Part shown: positions 18,796 to 29,252 of the stretch, piece after piece | Position numbering within the stretch: position 1 is the first letter of the stretch | Layout of the letters: the number at the start of each line of letters is the position of its first letter | DNA from: Bog-950 sp046329535 | Lineage (GTDB): Bacteria > Bacteroidota > Bacteroidia > Chitinophagales > LD1 | Assembly (NCBI GenBank): GCA_046329535.1 | Contig: JAXLUN010000004.1 | Span: forward strand, 124,001-188,000 | Reading direction: 5' to 3' | DNA: 64,000 nucleotides | Program-made: the position numbers and the translations under genes | Notes under the pieces: generated by a model | What the model was told of the DNA's origin: nothing | Database searches by the model: none | What the model saw: the letters and a program-made list of their open reading frames with translations, nothing else

Positions 18796-18852
18796 AGGTG
18801 ATTTAAGAATTGGGAGGGCGGGGGGTAGAAAAAGGGAGCTATAATTGTTGTG

Positions 18853-18869
18853 GGCAAAGGAGCTTTGCC
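18853..18869. terminator. Small hairpin between convergent genes
   Basis: GGCAAAG-gag-CTTTGCC, a perfect 7-bp stem, lies between the plus-strand gene ending at 18795 and the minus-strand gene ending at 18924. No T run follows, so terminator function is tentative. Confidence 0.3.
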
Positions 18870-18923
18870 AGCACAGGGTGCCGGGGCGGTGAGCCGGGAA
18901 TGAACACTTAAAAAGATAAATGC

Positions 18924-19637
18924 TTAATTACACTCGTAAGTATAAAAGTAGGTACTGAACGTACCTGTACCTACAAAAAGAATAGTCATTTGAGTGGGCA
19001 GCCCCTTTTCGTTGTATTCGTATGTCCAGTTGGTTTCGGTAACGGTACCGCTGACCAAATCTTCGGTGCTTATGTGTTTAAGCAGGTTTTTACTAGCCTC
19101 TCCAAAAAAGCAGTCGATGCCATTGTGGTTATAATCCCAGCGTGCTTTATTTTCCTTATCGGTATAATAAGTGTAGGTGTAAGTATAGCTAGGTACTCCG
19201 CTAATGGTAGTAGTTTCAGACGTCATATTGCCATCTTGCCAGGTATAATCATGAATAACACTACCTACCACCTCCTTAATCAAATGGCCCTCGGTATCAT
19301 ACTGATAGGTAATACCACCGCGGGTAATAAATCTTCCGTTGGCATCGAGTTTCATGGAGAAAGAGCTATTCAAAAATCCGTTCAGCTGATATTCTTTGTA
19401 AAATGCCGAATCGGCAGTGTAAGTAATAAACGAATATAACTGTGAGCCAAGCGTGGCATCTATCCGGCCTTTTGAGTCGTAATGGTAGGTGGTATAATAG
19501 GGGGTGGTGCCGATGATAGTGTATTGCGAAACAGTTCGGCACGTTTCGGTAACACCGGCAGTTTCTTTTTTGCAACTGCTTGCAGTAAACAGCAGGGCTG
19601 CACACAATGTATAAAGGGTTAATAGTTTTTTATTCAT
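18924..19637 (-). CDS. Lipoprotein with YD-like repeats (DUF4595-like)
   Basis: 237 residues. A lipoprotein signal is clear: a hydrophobic stretch followed by TASSC with the lipidated Cys at 22 and KK after it. The rest has repeated Tyr/Asp beta-hairpins (YHYDSKGRIDATLG, YQYDTEGHLIKEV, YEYNEKGLPTQM), the pattern of short YD repeats seen in DUF4595-type Bacteroidota lipoproteins. Function is unknown; it is expected to be anchored in the outer membrane or periplasmic face. It stands alone with its own promoter. Confidence 0.75.
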   Translation of the reverse strand: MNKKLLTLYTLCAALLFTASSCKKETAGVTETCRTVSQYTIIGTTPYYTTYHYDSKGRIDATLGSQLYSFITYTADSAFYKEYQLNGFLNSSFSMKLDANGRFITRGGITYQYDTEGHLIKEVVGSVIHDYTWQDGNMTSETTTISGVPSYTYTYTYYTDKENKARWDYNHNGIDCFFGEASKNLLKHISTEDLVSGTVTETNWTYEYNEKGLPTQMTILFVGTGTFSTYFYTYECN

Positions 19638-19666
19638 GGCTTAGGGTGTTTTGTAAACAGTATTGT

Positions 19667-19697
19667 CAAATGTATATAAATTAAAACCATTTTCAGA
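19667..19697 (-). promoter_or_regulatory. Promoter of the YD-repeat lipoprotein gene
   Basis: On the minus strand TCTG (plus-strand 19694-19697), 19-nt spacer, then TACATTTG (19667-19674). The downstream box is a full TAnnTTTG match and the upstream box matches 3 of 4. The ATG at 19637 follows about 23 nt after the expected start point. Confidence 0.55.
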
Positions 19698-20769
19698 GGC
19701 GGAAGGGTGTATGCTTTGGGCCGCAACATGATGCTGGTATCTGTGGCTGTTATTTTTACTATCAGTTTTTGCGATGGTTTTTTTTTAGTTTTTTAGGCTC
19801 CTAATGCAAGCGGAGATTGCCCCCCCGGACTTATTAGCCTGCTGGCCTGCTGTTGTTGGTGATGACACTCAAGAAGGGCTGGGCTGCTTTTGCCATTACA
19901 GGGGAATACTAACAAAGGCGAAAGATGATCATGGTTGCGTCAGATTGAGCGATCTTTTTTAACGATAGTTTTTGCGCTATCAGAAAACGGAACTTCAGCA
20001 CCCGACCGGGGAAGTGCAGCACTGTTGGAGGGTAGTTCCATGTTAAAAGGGGAGTGTGCTTTACGTACAGGGTTAGGTGCAGCGACCAATGCGTTAAGTG
20101 CGGAGCGGTGGGAGAGAAGTGCTATAATAACACAGGGGAGTGCTTTGCTGCCGGGATGCAGGTAATAGTGTTCTTCAGCCTGAGAGTTAGTGCTTAGCTG
20201 TGCAGGGCCTGCCTGATATTTAGGAGGAGTTTACGGATTGCACCATGCATCAGTCAAACGGGGTTGTTGTAGCTATTGGATATCCGGGTATTTACTCAGC
20301 TTAAAAGCCCTGATATTAAATTTGTTTATAAATATCTTCTGTTTCACTTGACAGAGCATGTTTTTTAACATACTTTGCACCTTCTTTTTAAAGGACGCAC
20401 AGCTATATTCAAAAGGTATTATACGAGATTTTTTTTCACCGCAGTCCTGCATTACAGTTGGTGCAGCACTTTTATGTGAGGTGGTATAAGTTTAGTTTAA
20501 GTATATCTTTTTTTTAGAGCGGTGGAAGCTGGGGAAGTTCATTTAGTATATAACCTTTGGTAGACAATGGTTGAAAGAAGGAATTGCAGTTATTTACAGA
20601 GCAAAGGCGTTGAACCTGTTTTGCATGGCTTAAATACTATGCCATTAAGGTTGTTTAGAAACAATATCCCGATGCAAAAAAATGAACCATGATTCTACCG
20701 GGGAGCATGATAGAGATAAAAATATTTTTTGTTCGATTATATTTATCAAGACATTTCAATCATTAACAT
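19698..20769. other. 1.07-kb region without a convincing gene, containing a second 21-bp array
   Basis: Apart from the phased array at about 20004-20160, this stretch holds long T runs and no frame with coding character. The plus-strand frame 19935-20165 owes its openness to the array. The region supplies the upstream sequence of the RCC1/IPT giant gene; a TTTTTTG-containing segment near 20728-20740 is promoter-like but not at the right spacing. Confidence 0.55.
20004..20160. repeat. Degenerate tandem repeat array, 21-bp period (array 2)
   Basis: The core GTGC (one unit GTTC) starts at 20014, 20035, 20056, 20077, 20098, 20119 and 20140, each exactly 21 nt apart, preceded by [GT]-[GA]-A in most units. 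Two units of array 1 carry the same AGTGC core at the equivalent phase, so the arrays belong to one family. Translated forward it gives heptads such as RGSAALL, EGSSMLK, ERSAIIT, QGSALLP. Confidence 0.7.
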
Positions 20770-23700
20770 ATGACAAATAACCTTTCCAAAATTAATATCA
20801 AGCTGCTGATTCTACTTGTGTTAAGCTATTGTGCAGTTTTTGATATACAGGCACAAAGCAAACTTGCCAGCGGCTACCAGCATACCTTGATGGTTCGCGG
20901 AGATGGCAGCTTGTGGGGCTGGGGCTACAACAGTCAGGGTAACTTAGGCAACGGCACCACCACCAATACCAACTACCCGGTGCAGGCAGGCAGCGGCACC
21001 AATTGGGTAAGTGTATCAGCCGGTTATTACAGCAGCTATGGCATTAAAAGCGATGGTACCTTATGGGCCTGGGGCTATAATGGTTACGGCCAATTAGGCG
21101 ATGGCAGCACAACCGGCCGTACTGCGCCTGTACAGGTAGGCAGCGCAACCAACTGGGTAAAGGTTGAAGCCGGTATTTACCACGTTGCTGCACTTAAAGC
21201 AGATGGTACCATTTGGGCTTGGGGCTACAATGGTTACGGACAGTTAGGTGATGGTACCACTACTAACCGTACTACACCGGTACAAATCGGAACATTAACC
21301 ACCTGGGTAGATGTAAGTGCCGGAGGTTACCATACTTCGGCCGTTAATAACGATGGCACTGTGTGGGCTTGCGGTTATAATGGCTATGGCCAGTTAGGAG
21401 ATGGTACCAGTACCGACAAACTCAGTTTTGTTCAGGTAGTGGGAATTTCTTCAGCAACAAAAACCGATTTGGGCTTTAACCACTCGGCCGTGATACTGAG
21501 CGATGGTACGGTTAGAATGTGGGGTTACAATGGCAACGGTCAGTTGGGGGATGGCACTACCACCACCCGTCTTACCCCTGTAAGCATGACCGGTATCAGC
21601 GGAGCCAGCAAGATAGCCTGTGGCGACAACCATACGGTAGTATTATTGGCTGACGGCACCATACGTTCCTGCGGTTACAACGGTCAGGGAGCCTTAGGCG
21701 ATGGCACCACCACCACCCGTCTCACAGCGGTAGTGGCCACGGGAGTAACCGATGGCCAATACATAGCGGCCTTTTACCGCACCAGCGGAGTAATAAAAAC
21801 CACGGATGCCGATGTAGTATGTATGACAGGCGATAACTTCAATGGCCAGATAGGTAACTCCACCAACACCGATAAAACCACCTATACCTGCACCGACCTT
21901 ACGCCCCCGGCAGTCAGTTTAACTCTTTCTCCTTCTAAACTGAGCAACGGCTACCAGCATACGTTAATGATACGGAGCAACGGCAGTTTATGGGCCTGGG
22001 GCTATAATGGTCAGGGCCAGTTAGGCAACGGCACCACCACCACTACCAACTACCCGGTGCAGGTAGGCAGCGGCACCAACTGGAGCTATGTAAGCAGCGG
22101 CTATTACCATAATGCAGCCATCAAAAGCGATGGCACCTTATGGGCCTGGGGCTACAACGGCTATGGCCAGTTAGGTGATGGCACCACTACTAATCGCACT
22201 ACTCCTGTGCAAGTAGGCAGCGGCAATACCTGGGTAAAAGTAGAATGCGGTATCTACCATACCGTAGCATTAAAGAGCGATGGCAGCTTATGGGCCTGGG
22301 GCTATAATTTCAATGGACAGTTAGGCGATGGCACAGGCACCAACCGGGCAACTCCTGTTCAGATATATTCATTTACGGGCTGGACAGATATAACAGCCGG
22401 AGGATACCACACTATAGGTGTAAAAGGCGATGGGTCTGTATGGAGCTGGGGCTATAACGGCTACGGGCAGTTGGGCGATGGCACTACAACCGACCGGAGC
22501 ACCCCCGGCCTGATAACAGCTTTCAGCGGTGTGACCATGGCGGCTATAGATGCGGGCTTCAATCACTCGGCAGCGGTGCTGAGCGATGGCACCGTGCGTA
22601 CCTGGGGTTACAACGGCTACGGCCAGTTAGGCGATGGCACTACCACCAACCGTTATACCCCGGTAGCCATGACCGGTATAAGCACAGCAGTAAAGATTGC
22701 CTGTGGCGATATCCATACGGTGGTATTGTTATCAGACGGCACCATACGTTCCTGCGGTTACAACGGTCAGGGAGCCTTAGGTGATGGCACCACTGCTACG
22801 CGTGTTACCCCGGTAGCAGCCACGGGTGTTACCAACGGGCAATATATAGCGACCTTCTACCGCACCAGCGGAGTAATAAAAACCACCGATGGAGATATTG
22901 TATGTATGACGGGTGATAATGGTAACGGTCAGATAGGCAACTCCACCAACATCGATAAAACCACCTATACCTGCACCGACCTTACGCCACCGGCAGTGCC
23001 TACGCGCACTTTACAAACAAACAAACTGAGCAACGGCTACCAGCATACGGTCATGATACGCGGAGACGGCACTTTATGGGCGTGGGGCTATAACGGCTAC
23101 GGTAACTTAGGCAACGGCACCACCACCAATACCAACTACCCGGTGCAGGCAGGCAGTGCTACCAACTGGCAATACGTAAGCAGCGGGTATTACCATAATG
23201 CAGCTATTAAGAGCGATGGCACCTTATGGGCCTGGGGCTACAACGGCTACGGACAGATAGGCGATGGCACCACCACCAACCGAAGCACACCAACCCAGGT
23301 AGGCAGTGCTACCGATTGGGTAAAAGTAGAATGCGGTATCTACCATACGGTAGCATTAAAGAGTGATGGCAGCTTATGGGCCTGGGGCTACAACGGCTAC
23401 GGTCAGTTAGGCGATGGCACTACCATCACTCGCTATGTTCCTACACAAGTAATTGGCTTTACCCCCGGCTGGTTAGATTTTGGGGTAGGGGGCTACCATA
23501 CCCTCGGTGTAAAGAGCGATGGAAGTTTATCGGCCTGGGGCTACAATGGCTACGGTCAGTTAGGTGATGGCACCACCACAGACCACATCACCCCTTCACC
23601 GGTAAGCATTAGCGGCACGATAGCCCAGATAGACGGAGGCTCTAACCATTCTGCAGTAGTATTGAGCGATGGCACGGTGAGAATGTGGGGTTACAATGGC

Positions 23701-26700
23701 AACGGTCAGTTAGGCGATGGTACGGTTACCAACCGTCTTACACCGGTGACTATGACCGGCATCAGCGGAGCCAGCAAGATAGCCTGTGGCGACAACCATA
23801 CGGTAGTATTGTTGGCTGACGGCACCATCCGCAGCACCGGCTACAACGGCAATGGCCAGTTAGGTGATGGCACCACTATCACCCGTCTTACAGCGGTAGT
23901 GGCCACGGGAGTAACCGATGGCCAATACATAGCGGCCTACTACCGCACCAGCGGAGTAATAAAAACCACGGATGCCGATGTAGTGTGTATGACAGGCGAT
24001 AATGGCAGTGGCCAGATAGGTAACTCCACCAACACCGATAAAACCACCTATACCTGCACCGACCTTACGCCCCCGGCAGTCAGTTTAACTCTTTCTCCTT
24101 CTAAACTGAGCAACGGCTACCAGCATACCGTAATGATACGGAGCAACGGCAGCTTATGGGCCTGGGGCTACAACGGCTACGGTCAGTTAGGCAACGGCAC
24201 CACCACCACTACCAACTACCCGGTGCAGGTAGGCAGCGGCACCAACTGGAGCTATGTAAGCAGCGGGTATTACCATAATGCGGCCATCAAAAGCGATGGC
24301 ACCTTATGGGCCTGGGGCTACAACGGCTATGGCCAGTTAGGTGACGGCACCACTACCAACCGAAGCACACCGGTGCAGGTAGGCAGCGGCAATACCTGGG
24401 TAAAAGTAGAATGCGGTATCTTCCATACCGTGGCATTAAAGAGTGATGGCACTTTATGGGTATGGGGTTATAATTACTATGGCCAGTTAGGCGATGGTAC
24501 CGGTACCAACCGGGCAACTCCTGTTCAGATATATTCATTTACGGGCTGGACAGATATAACAGCCGGAGGATACCATACTATAGGCGTAAAAGGCGATGGG
24601 TCTGTATGGAGTTGGGGCTATAACGGCTACGGGCAGTTGGGCGATGGCACATTCATTGATAAATTGACCCCGGGCTTAATAACCGCCCTGAGCGGCCTGA
24701 CCGTAACAGCCATAGATGCGGGATTCAACCACTCGGTTGCCGTATTGAGCAATGGCACGGTTCGCGGGTGGGGCTACAACGGCTACGGTCAGTTAGGCGA
24801 TGGCACTACCACCACCACTTCTAGCCCGGTAAGCATGAGCGGTATCAGCACAGCCAGTAAGATAGCCTGTGGCGATATCCACACGGTGGTATTGTTATCA
24901 GACGGCACCATACGTTCCTGCGGTTACAACGGTCAGGGAGCCTTAGGTGATGGCACCACTGCTACGCGTGTTACCCCGGTAGCAGCCAGCGGAGTTACCA
25001 ACGGGCAATATATAGCGGCCTTCTACCGCACCAGCGGGGTAATAAAAACCACCAATGCTAACGTGGTATGTATGACCGGAGATAACAGCAACGGACAGAT
25101 AGGCGATAACACATACACTGACAAGAACGTTTATACGTGCATTTCTTTAGAGCCTACTATAACCACTGGGGTTATAAACCCGCTTACTTATCCGGTGTTG
25201 AGTAATTTAAACGTGCCGTATACGGTAAGCAATGGCTTTGATCCGGGTAATGTATTTACGGCACAAATCAGCAACGATAATTTTGCAACCAGTACCAATA
25301 TTGGTACGCTTACCAGTACCACCAGCGGCACCATCGCTGCTACTTTACCTTGCGGTGTAGGGCCTGATAACGATTATCGAATAAGAGTAGTGGGCAGCAT
25401 TCCTTCGGTTACCGGAAGTATAAATGCTTCGAATATTACAGTTACAGCTATTGCTATCAGTTCGCTTAGTTCTTCGAACGGTATAGCGGGTTCATCGGTA
25501 ACAATAAATGGTACGGGCTTTTCTGCTACAGGTAATAGCGTAACCATTGGGGGAGTATCGGCTACCATAACTGCGCAGAGTTCTACCGCGATAACAGCAA
25601 CAGTGGCTGGTGGCACCTGCAGTGGCAATGTGGTTGTCACCAATGCGTGTGGTAGCGTATCGAACGGTGTGGCGTATACCATCAATGCACCGGTTATCAG
25701 TAACCTTAGTTCAAGCAGCGGTATAGCGGGTTCTTCAGTAACTATTACGGGCACCGGATTTTCAGCTTCGGGGAATAGTGTAACAATAGGTGGTGTAACC
25801 GCTACCATTACCAGCCAGAGTACTACCAGCATAACAGTAACAGTGGGTACGGGTACTTGCACGGGCAATGTGGTAATTACCAATGCCTGCGGTGGTGTAT
25901 CTAACTCGGTTTCTTATACTATTAATGCACCGGTTATCAACAACCTCAGTTCAAACAGTGGCATAGCGGGTTCTTCAGTAACTATTACAGGCACCGGCTT
26001 TTCCACTACAGGTAACAGCGTAACCATTGGCGGAGTAACCGCTACTATTACAGCGCAGAGCGCTGTTTCTATAACTGTAACAGTGGCAGCGGGCACCTGC
26101 AGCGGTAGTGTGGTAGTTACCAACGCCTGCGGTGGTGTTTCGAACGGTTTATCTTATACTATTAATGCACCGGTTATCAGTAACCTTAGTTCAAGCAGCG
26201 GTATAGCGGGTTCTTCAGTAACTATTACGGGTACGGGCTTTTCTGGTACAGGTAACAGCGTAACCATTGGCGGAATAGCGGCAACCGTTACCAGCCAAAG
26301 CGCTACGAGTATAGAAGTTACTGTAGGTGCAGGCACCTGCAGCGGAAATGTGGTAGTTACCAATGCCTGCGGAGGAGTATCGAACTCGGTGGGATATACT
26401 ATCAATGCCCCGGTTATCAGTTCGCTGAGTCCGGGTAATGGCATTGCAGGTTCTTCAGTAACAATAGCCGGCACCGGGTTTTCGGCTACGGGCAACAGCG
26501 TAACCATTGGCGGAATAGCGGCTGCCATTACCAGCCAAAGCGCCACGAGTATAGAAGTTACTGTAGGTGCAGGCACCTGCAGCGGAAATGTGGTAGTTAC
26601 CAATGCCTGCGGAGGAGTGTCGAACTCGGTAGGATATACTATCAATGCCCCTGTTATCAGTTCGTTAAGTCCGGGTAATGGCCTAGCGGGTTCATCAGTA

Positions 26701-29232
26701 ACTATTACAGGCACGGGCTTTTCGGCTTCCGGCAATACGGTAAGTATAGGCGGAGTGGCGGCTTCGGTGACCAGTCAAAGTACCACGAGCATTACGGTAA
26801 CCGTAGCCGCTGGCACCTGCAGCGGCAATGTGGTAGTTACCAATGCTTGTGGAGGTGTGTCGAACGGTTTATCGTATATTATTAGTGCCCCGACTGTATT
26901 TAGCGCGAGCCCTGTTAATGGCTTGCCCGGCTCATCGGTAACTATTAGTGGCACCGGATTTTCGACAACAGGCAATGCAGTGACGATAGGCGGAATAGCA
27001 GCATCGATAAGCAGCCAAAGTACTACGAGCATTACGGCTACCGTAGCATCGGGTACCTGTAGCGGTAATATAGTAGTTACCAATGCCTGCGGAGGTGTTT
27101 CGAACGGTTTATCTTATACCATCAATGCCCCTGTTATCAGTTCATTGAGTTCATCGAGCGGAATAGCCGGTTCATCTACCACGATAAACGGCACCGGATT
27201 TTCTGCAACGGGCAATACGGTTACTATAGGCGGAGTAGCGGCTTTGGTGACCAGCCAAAGTACTACGAGCATTACGGCTACCGTAGCAGACGGCACCTGC
27301 AGCGGAAATGTGGTAGTTGCCAATGCCTGCGGAGGTGTTTCGAACGGTTTATCTTATACCATCAATGCTCCTGTTATCAGCTCACTGAGTTCAACGAGCG
27401 GTATAGCCGGTTCATCCGTAATAATCAGCGGCACCGGATTTTCAGCTACCGGTAATACCGTTATTGTTGATGGATATATTGCTTCCATTCTCAGTGAGTC
27501 GGCCATTTCTGTTACTGCTACCATTCCAGCAGGTGCATGCAGCGGTTTGATACAGCTTACCACTTCCTGTGGTTTTATGTCTAACTCGTTAGCTCATAAT
27601 GCCATAGTTACCCCCACTGTGAGTATAGCGGTACAAAACGGAACGACCACCGTTTGCTCAACCAGTCCGGTAACTTTTATTGCCAGCCCAGTTTATGGTG
27701 GAAGTGCCCCGGTTTACAAATGGTATGTAAACAATGTTTTAGTGCAGAATGGCTCTTCTTCCAGTTACACTACATCTGCATTATTAAGCGGCCATACAGT
27801 GAGTTGTGAATTGACCAGTAACTATCCGTGTGTAACCAGTTCTACAGCAGCGAGCAATGTTCTGACCATGACGGTTATTACCCCGAGCGGAGTGCCGGCT
27901 ACCCCATCGCCTATTACCGGGCCCACTTCGGTATGTGCAGGGGTGACCTATACTTATTCTGTTGCCTTCGATCCGAATGTTACTTACTATAACTGGCTGA
28001 TTCCAGCAGGCGGTACTGTGTTATCCGGTCTTGGCACCAATAGTATAACCTGTCAGTTTCCATCAACTATGATTACCGGAGCCGTGAAGGTGAAGGCGAA
28101 GAACTGCTTAGGCTTTAGTGCCGAGATCGCCTTAACGGTGAAGAAAATGACAGCCGCTGGCACCCCTGGTACTATCACCGGGCCGACAGTAGTATGTGCA
28201 GGCAGCAGTTATAGCTACACCGTAGCCCTGGCAGCGAATGTGGCGAATTACACCTGGACCGCCCCGGCCAATGCGAGCGTAACGGGTGGTCAGGGTACGA
28301 ACAGTGTAACCATCACTTATGGAGCCGGCTTTGTCAGCGGCAGCATTAGCTTAACGGCCGCTAACTGTGCCAGCTCCAGTGCCGCCCGAACGCTGGCAAT
28401 TGTTACAACTCCGGCAATACCTACCGTAAGCGGCCCGGCCAGTAACATCTGTAACCCGACTACGGGTATTGTGTATACAGCCACCGTAGTAGCGGGAGCG
28501 GTTAGCTACGACTGGCAGGTAACCGGTGGAACCATTGTAAGCGGACAGGGCACTACCACGATTACGGTAGATTTTGCAGCCGCCTTTGTTACGGGAACCG
28601 TGAAGGTAAGAGCCGTGACCGCCTGTGGTATCATGAGTGCTTATAAATCATATGCCGTGGTGCAGCGACCATCTACCCCGGGGGCTATCAGCGGTCCGGC
28701 AGTAGCCTGTGCAACGACTAGTAATACGTATAGTATAGCGGCCGTCAGCGGAGCGATATCTTACACCTGGACAGCCCCTGGGGGCTGGACGATCACCTCG
28801 GGACAGGGCACCACCACGGTGAATGTGACCGCGGGTGCGAATGCGGGAACGATATCGGTTAAAGCCAATAATAGTTGTATGGCCAGTACGGCCAAGACAC
28901 TGGCCTTAACCATTAATCCAGGATGTCGTATAGCGGCACCTGAAGAGGAGCCCTTGCCGGAAATAGGAGGGGAGTCGACACTGATGGCAAAGATTTATCC
29001 GAATCCGTTTGTGCAAGAGTTTACAATTGAGTTTACCACCGGTAATACTGAAGAGAAAGTTGTAATCCGTGTGTTTGATATGTCGGGACGTTTGGTTAAA
29101 GAGGAATTGATGAAATCTGAAACAGGAACTAATCTGGTAGAAGTGAAAATGGATCAGGAAGCTTTGGGAGTATACTTAGTTGAGTTACAACAAGGGGATG
29201 TTGTGAACCGTTTTCGAGTAATGAAGGAATAG
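20770..29232 (+). CDS. Giant secreted protein: four RCC1 propellers, nine IPT/TIG domains, T9SS type A sorting domain
   Basis: 2820 residues. Signal peptide at about 1-28 (LLILLVLSYCAVFDIQA). Residues 30-1470 are 28 RCC1-type repeats (consensus GWGYNGYGQLGDGTTTNR), in four blocks of about 360 residues with seven repeats each, so each block probably forms one seven-bladed propeller. Residues 1560-2280 are nine IPT/TIG Ig-like domains of 80 residues (GIAGSSVTITGTGFS...ITVTV...NVVVTNACGGVSN). Ig-like modules follow to about 2715. The end (AKIYPNPFVQEFTIEF...LGVYLVELQQG) is a type A sorting domain. Likely a long surface adhesin; the ligand is unknown. Blocks and domains are repeated at DNA level, allowing copy-number change. 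Confidence 0.9.
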   Translation: MTNNLSKINIKLLILLVLSYCAVFDIQAQSKLASGYQHTLMVRGDGSLWGWGYNSQGNLGNGTTTNTNYPVQAGSGTNWVSVSAGYYSSYGIKSDGTLWAWGYNGYGQLGDGSTTGRTAPVQVGSATNWVKVEAGIYHVAALKADGTIWAWGYNGYGQLGDGTTTNRTTPVQIGTLTTWVDVSAGGYHTSAVNNDGTVWACGYNGYGQLGDGTSTDKLSFVQVVGISSATKTDLGFNHSAVILSDGTVRMWGYNGNGQLGDGTTTTRLTPVSMTGISGASKIACGDNHTVVLLADGTIRSCGYNGQGALGDGTTTTRLTAVVATGVTDGQYIAAFYRTSGVIKTTDADVVCMTGDNFNGQIGNSTNTDKTTYTCTDLTPPAVSLTLSPSKLSNGYQHTLMIRSNGSLWAWGYNGQGQLGNGTTTTTNYPVQVGSGTNWSYVSSGYYHNAAIKSDGTLWAWGYNGYGQLGDGTTTNRTTPVQVGSGNTWVKVECGIYHTVALKSDGSLWAWGYNFNGQLGDGTGTNRATPVQIYSFTGWTDITAGGYHTIGVKGDGSVWSWGYNGYGQLGDGTTTDRSTPGLITAFSGVTMAAIDAGFNHSAAVLSDGTVRTWGYNGYGQLGDGTTTNRYTPVAMTGISTAVKIACGDIHTVVLLSDGTIRSCGYNGQGALGDGTTATRVTPVAATGVTNGQYIATFYRTSGVIKTTDGDIVCMTGDNGNGQIGNSTNIDKTTYTCTDLTPPAVPTRTLQTNKLSNGYQHTVMIRGDGTLWAWGYNGYGNLGNGTTTNTNYPVQAGSATNWQYVSSGYYHNAAIKSDGTLWAWGYNGYGQIGDGTTTNRSTPTQVGSATDWVKVECGIYHTVALKSDGSLWAWGYNGYGQLGDGTTITRYVPTQVIGFTPGWLDFGVGGYHTLGVKSDGSLSAWGYNGYGQLGDGTTTDHITPSPVSISGTIAQIDGGSNHSAVVLSDGTVRMWGYNGNGQLGDGTVTNRLTPVTMTGISGASKIACGDNHTVVLLADGTIRSTGYNGNGQLGDGTTITRLTAVVATGVTDGQYIAAYYRTSGVIKTTDADVVCMTGDNGSGQIGNSTNTDKTTYTCTDLTPPAVSLTLSPSKLSNGYQHTVMIRSNGSLWAWGYNGYGQLGNGTTTTTNYPVQVGSGTNWSYVSSGYYHNAAIKSDGTLWAWGYNGYGQLGDGTTTNRSTPVQVGSGNTWVKVECGIFHTVALKSDGTLWVWGYNYYGQLGDGTGTNRATPVQIYSFTGWTDITAGGYHTIGVKGDGSVWSWGYNGYGQLGDGTFIDKLTPGLITALSGLTVTAIDAGFNHSVAVLSNGTVRGWGYNGYGQLGDGTTTTTSSPVSMSGISTASKIACGDIHTVVLLSDGTIRSCGYNGQGALGDGTTATRVTPVAASGVTNGQYIAAFYRTSGVIKTTNANVVCMTGDNSNGQIGDNTYTDKNVYTCISLEPTITTGVINPLTYPVLSNLNVPYTVSNGFDPGNVFTAQISNDNFATSTNIGTLTSTTSGTIAATLPCGVGPDNDYRIRVVGSIPSVTGSINASNITVTAIAISSLSSSNGIAGSSVTINGTGFSATGNSVTIGGVSATITAQSSTAITATVAGGTCSGNVVVTNACGSVSNGVAYTINAPVISNLSSSSGIAGSSVTITGTGFSASGNSVTIGGVTATITSQSTTSITVTVGTGTCTGNVVITNACGGVSNSVSYTINAPVINNLSSNSGIAGSSVTITGTGFSTTGNSVTIGGVTATITAQSAVSITVTVAAGTCSGSVVVTNACGGVSNGLSYTINAPVISNLSSSSGIAGSSVTITGTGFSGTGNSVTIGGIAATVTSQSATSIEVTVGAGTCSGNVVVTNACGGVSNSVGYTINAPVISSLSPGNGIAGSSVTIAGTGFSATGNSVTIGGIAAAITSQSATSIEVTVGAGTCSGNVVVTNACGGVSNSVGYTINAPVISSLSPGNGLAGSSVTITGTGFSASGNTVSIGGVAASVTSQSTTSITVTVAAGTCSGNVVVTNACGGVSNGLSYIISAPTVFSASPVNGLPGSSVTISGTGFSTTGNAVTIGGIAASISSQSTTSITATVASGTCSGNIVVTNACGGVSNGLSYTINAPVISSLSSSSGIAGSSTTINGTGFSATGNTVTIGGVAALVTSQSTTSITATVADGTCSGNVVVANACGGVSNGLSYTINAPVISSLSSTSGIAGSSVIISGTGFSATGNTVIVDGYIASILSESAISVTATIPAGACSGLIQLTTSCGFMSNSLAHNAIVTPTVSIAVQNGTTTVCSTSPVTFIASPVYGGSAPVYKWYVNNVLVQNGSSSSYTTSALLSGHTVSCELTSNYPCVTSSTAASNVLTMTVITPSGVPATPSPITGPTSVCAGVTYTYSVAFDPNVTYYNWLIPAGGTVLSGLGTNSITCQFPSTMITGAVKVKAKNCLGFSAEIALTVKKMTAAGTPGTITGPTVVCAGSSYSYTVALAANVANYTWTAPANASVTGGQGTNSVTITYGAGFVSGSISLTAANCASSSAARTLAIVTTPAIPTVSGPASNICNPTTGIVYTATVVAGAVSYDWQVTGGTIVSGQGTTTITVDFAAAFVTGTVKVRAVTACGIMSAYKSYAVVQRPSTPGAISGPAVACATTSNTYSIAAVSGAISYTWTAPGGWTITSGQGTTTVNVTAGANAGTISVKANNSCMASTAKTLALTINPGCRIAAPEEEPLPEIGGESTLMAKIYPNPFVQEFTIEFTTGNTEEKVVIRVFDMSGRLVKEELMKSETGTNLVEVKMDQEALGVYLVELQQGDVVNRFRVMKE
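20857..25150 (+). repeat. Four DNA-level repeats of about 1.08 kb encoding RCC1 propellers
   Basis: Copies begin near 20857, 21940, 23026 and 24103. Long stretches are identical or nearly so, most of all between copies 2 and 4 (for example around 21943-22160 and 24106-24320). Within each copy lies a shorter period of about 150 nt, one RCC1 blade. Recent amplification or gene conversion is implied. Confidence 0.85.
25447..27606 (+). repeat. Nine 240-nt repeats encoding IPT/TIG domains
   Basis: The repeat recurs at an exact 240-nt period, with ATCAG-type starts near 25455, 25695, 25935, 26175, 26415, 26655, 26895, 27135 and 27375. Copies 4 and 5 are nearly identical over their 3' halves. Long open frames on the opposite strand (25374-27563) are a by-product of this period. 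Confidence 0.85.
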
Positions 29233-29252
29233 TTTTTTATTCAAACCAGAGG

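Noticed and set aside
8075..20160. The 21-bp arrays as CRISPR
   Set aside because: Units are contiguous and degenerate with no unique spacers, the period is too short, and no cas genes are near.
19935..20165. Plus-strand 76-residue frame with G-S-A-x-L heptads
   Set aside because: Also a consequence of the 21-nt array; no independent coding evidence.
25374..27563. Several long minus-strand frames within the IPT region
   Set aside because: They recur at the 240-nt repeat period and mirror the plus-strand domain repeats; no leader or family match.
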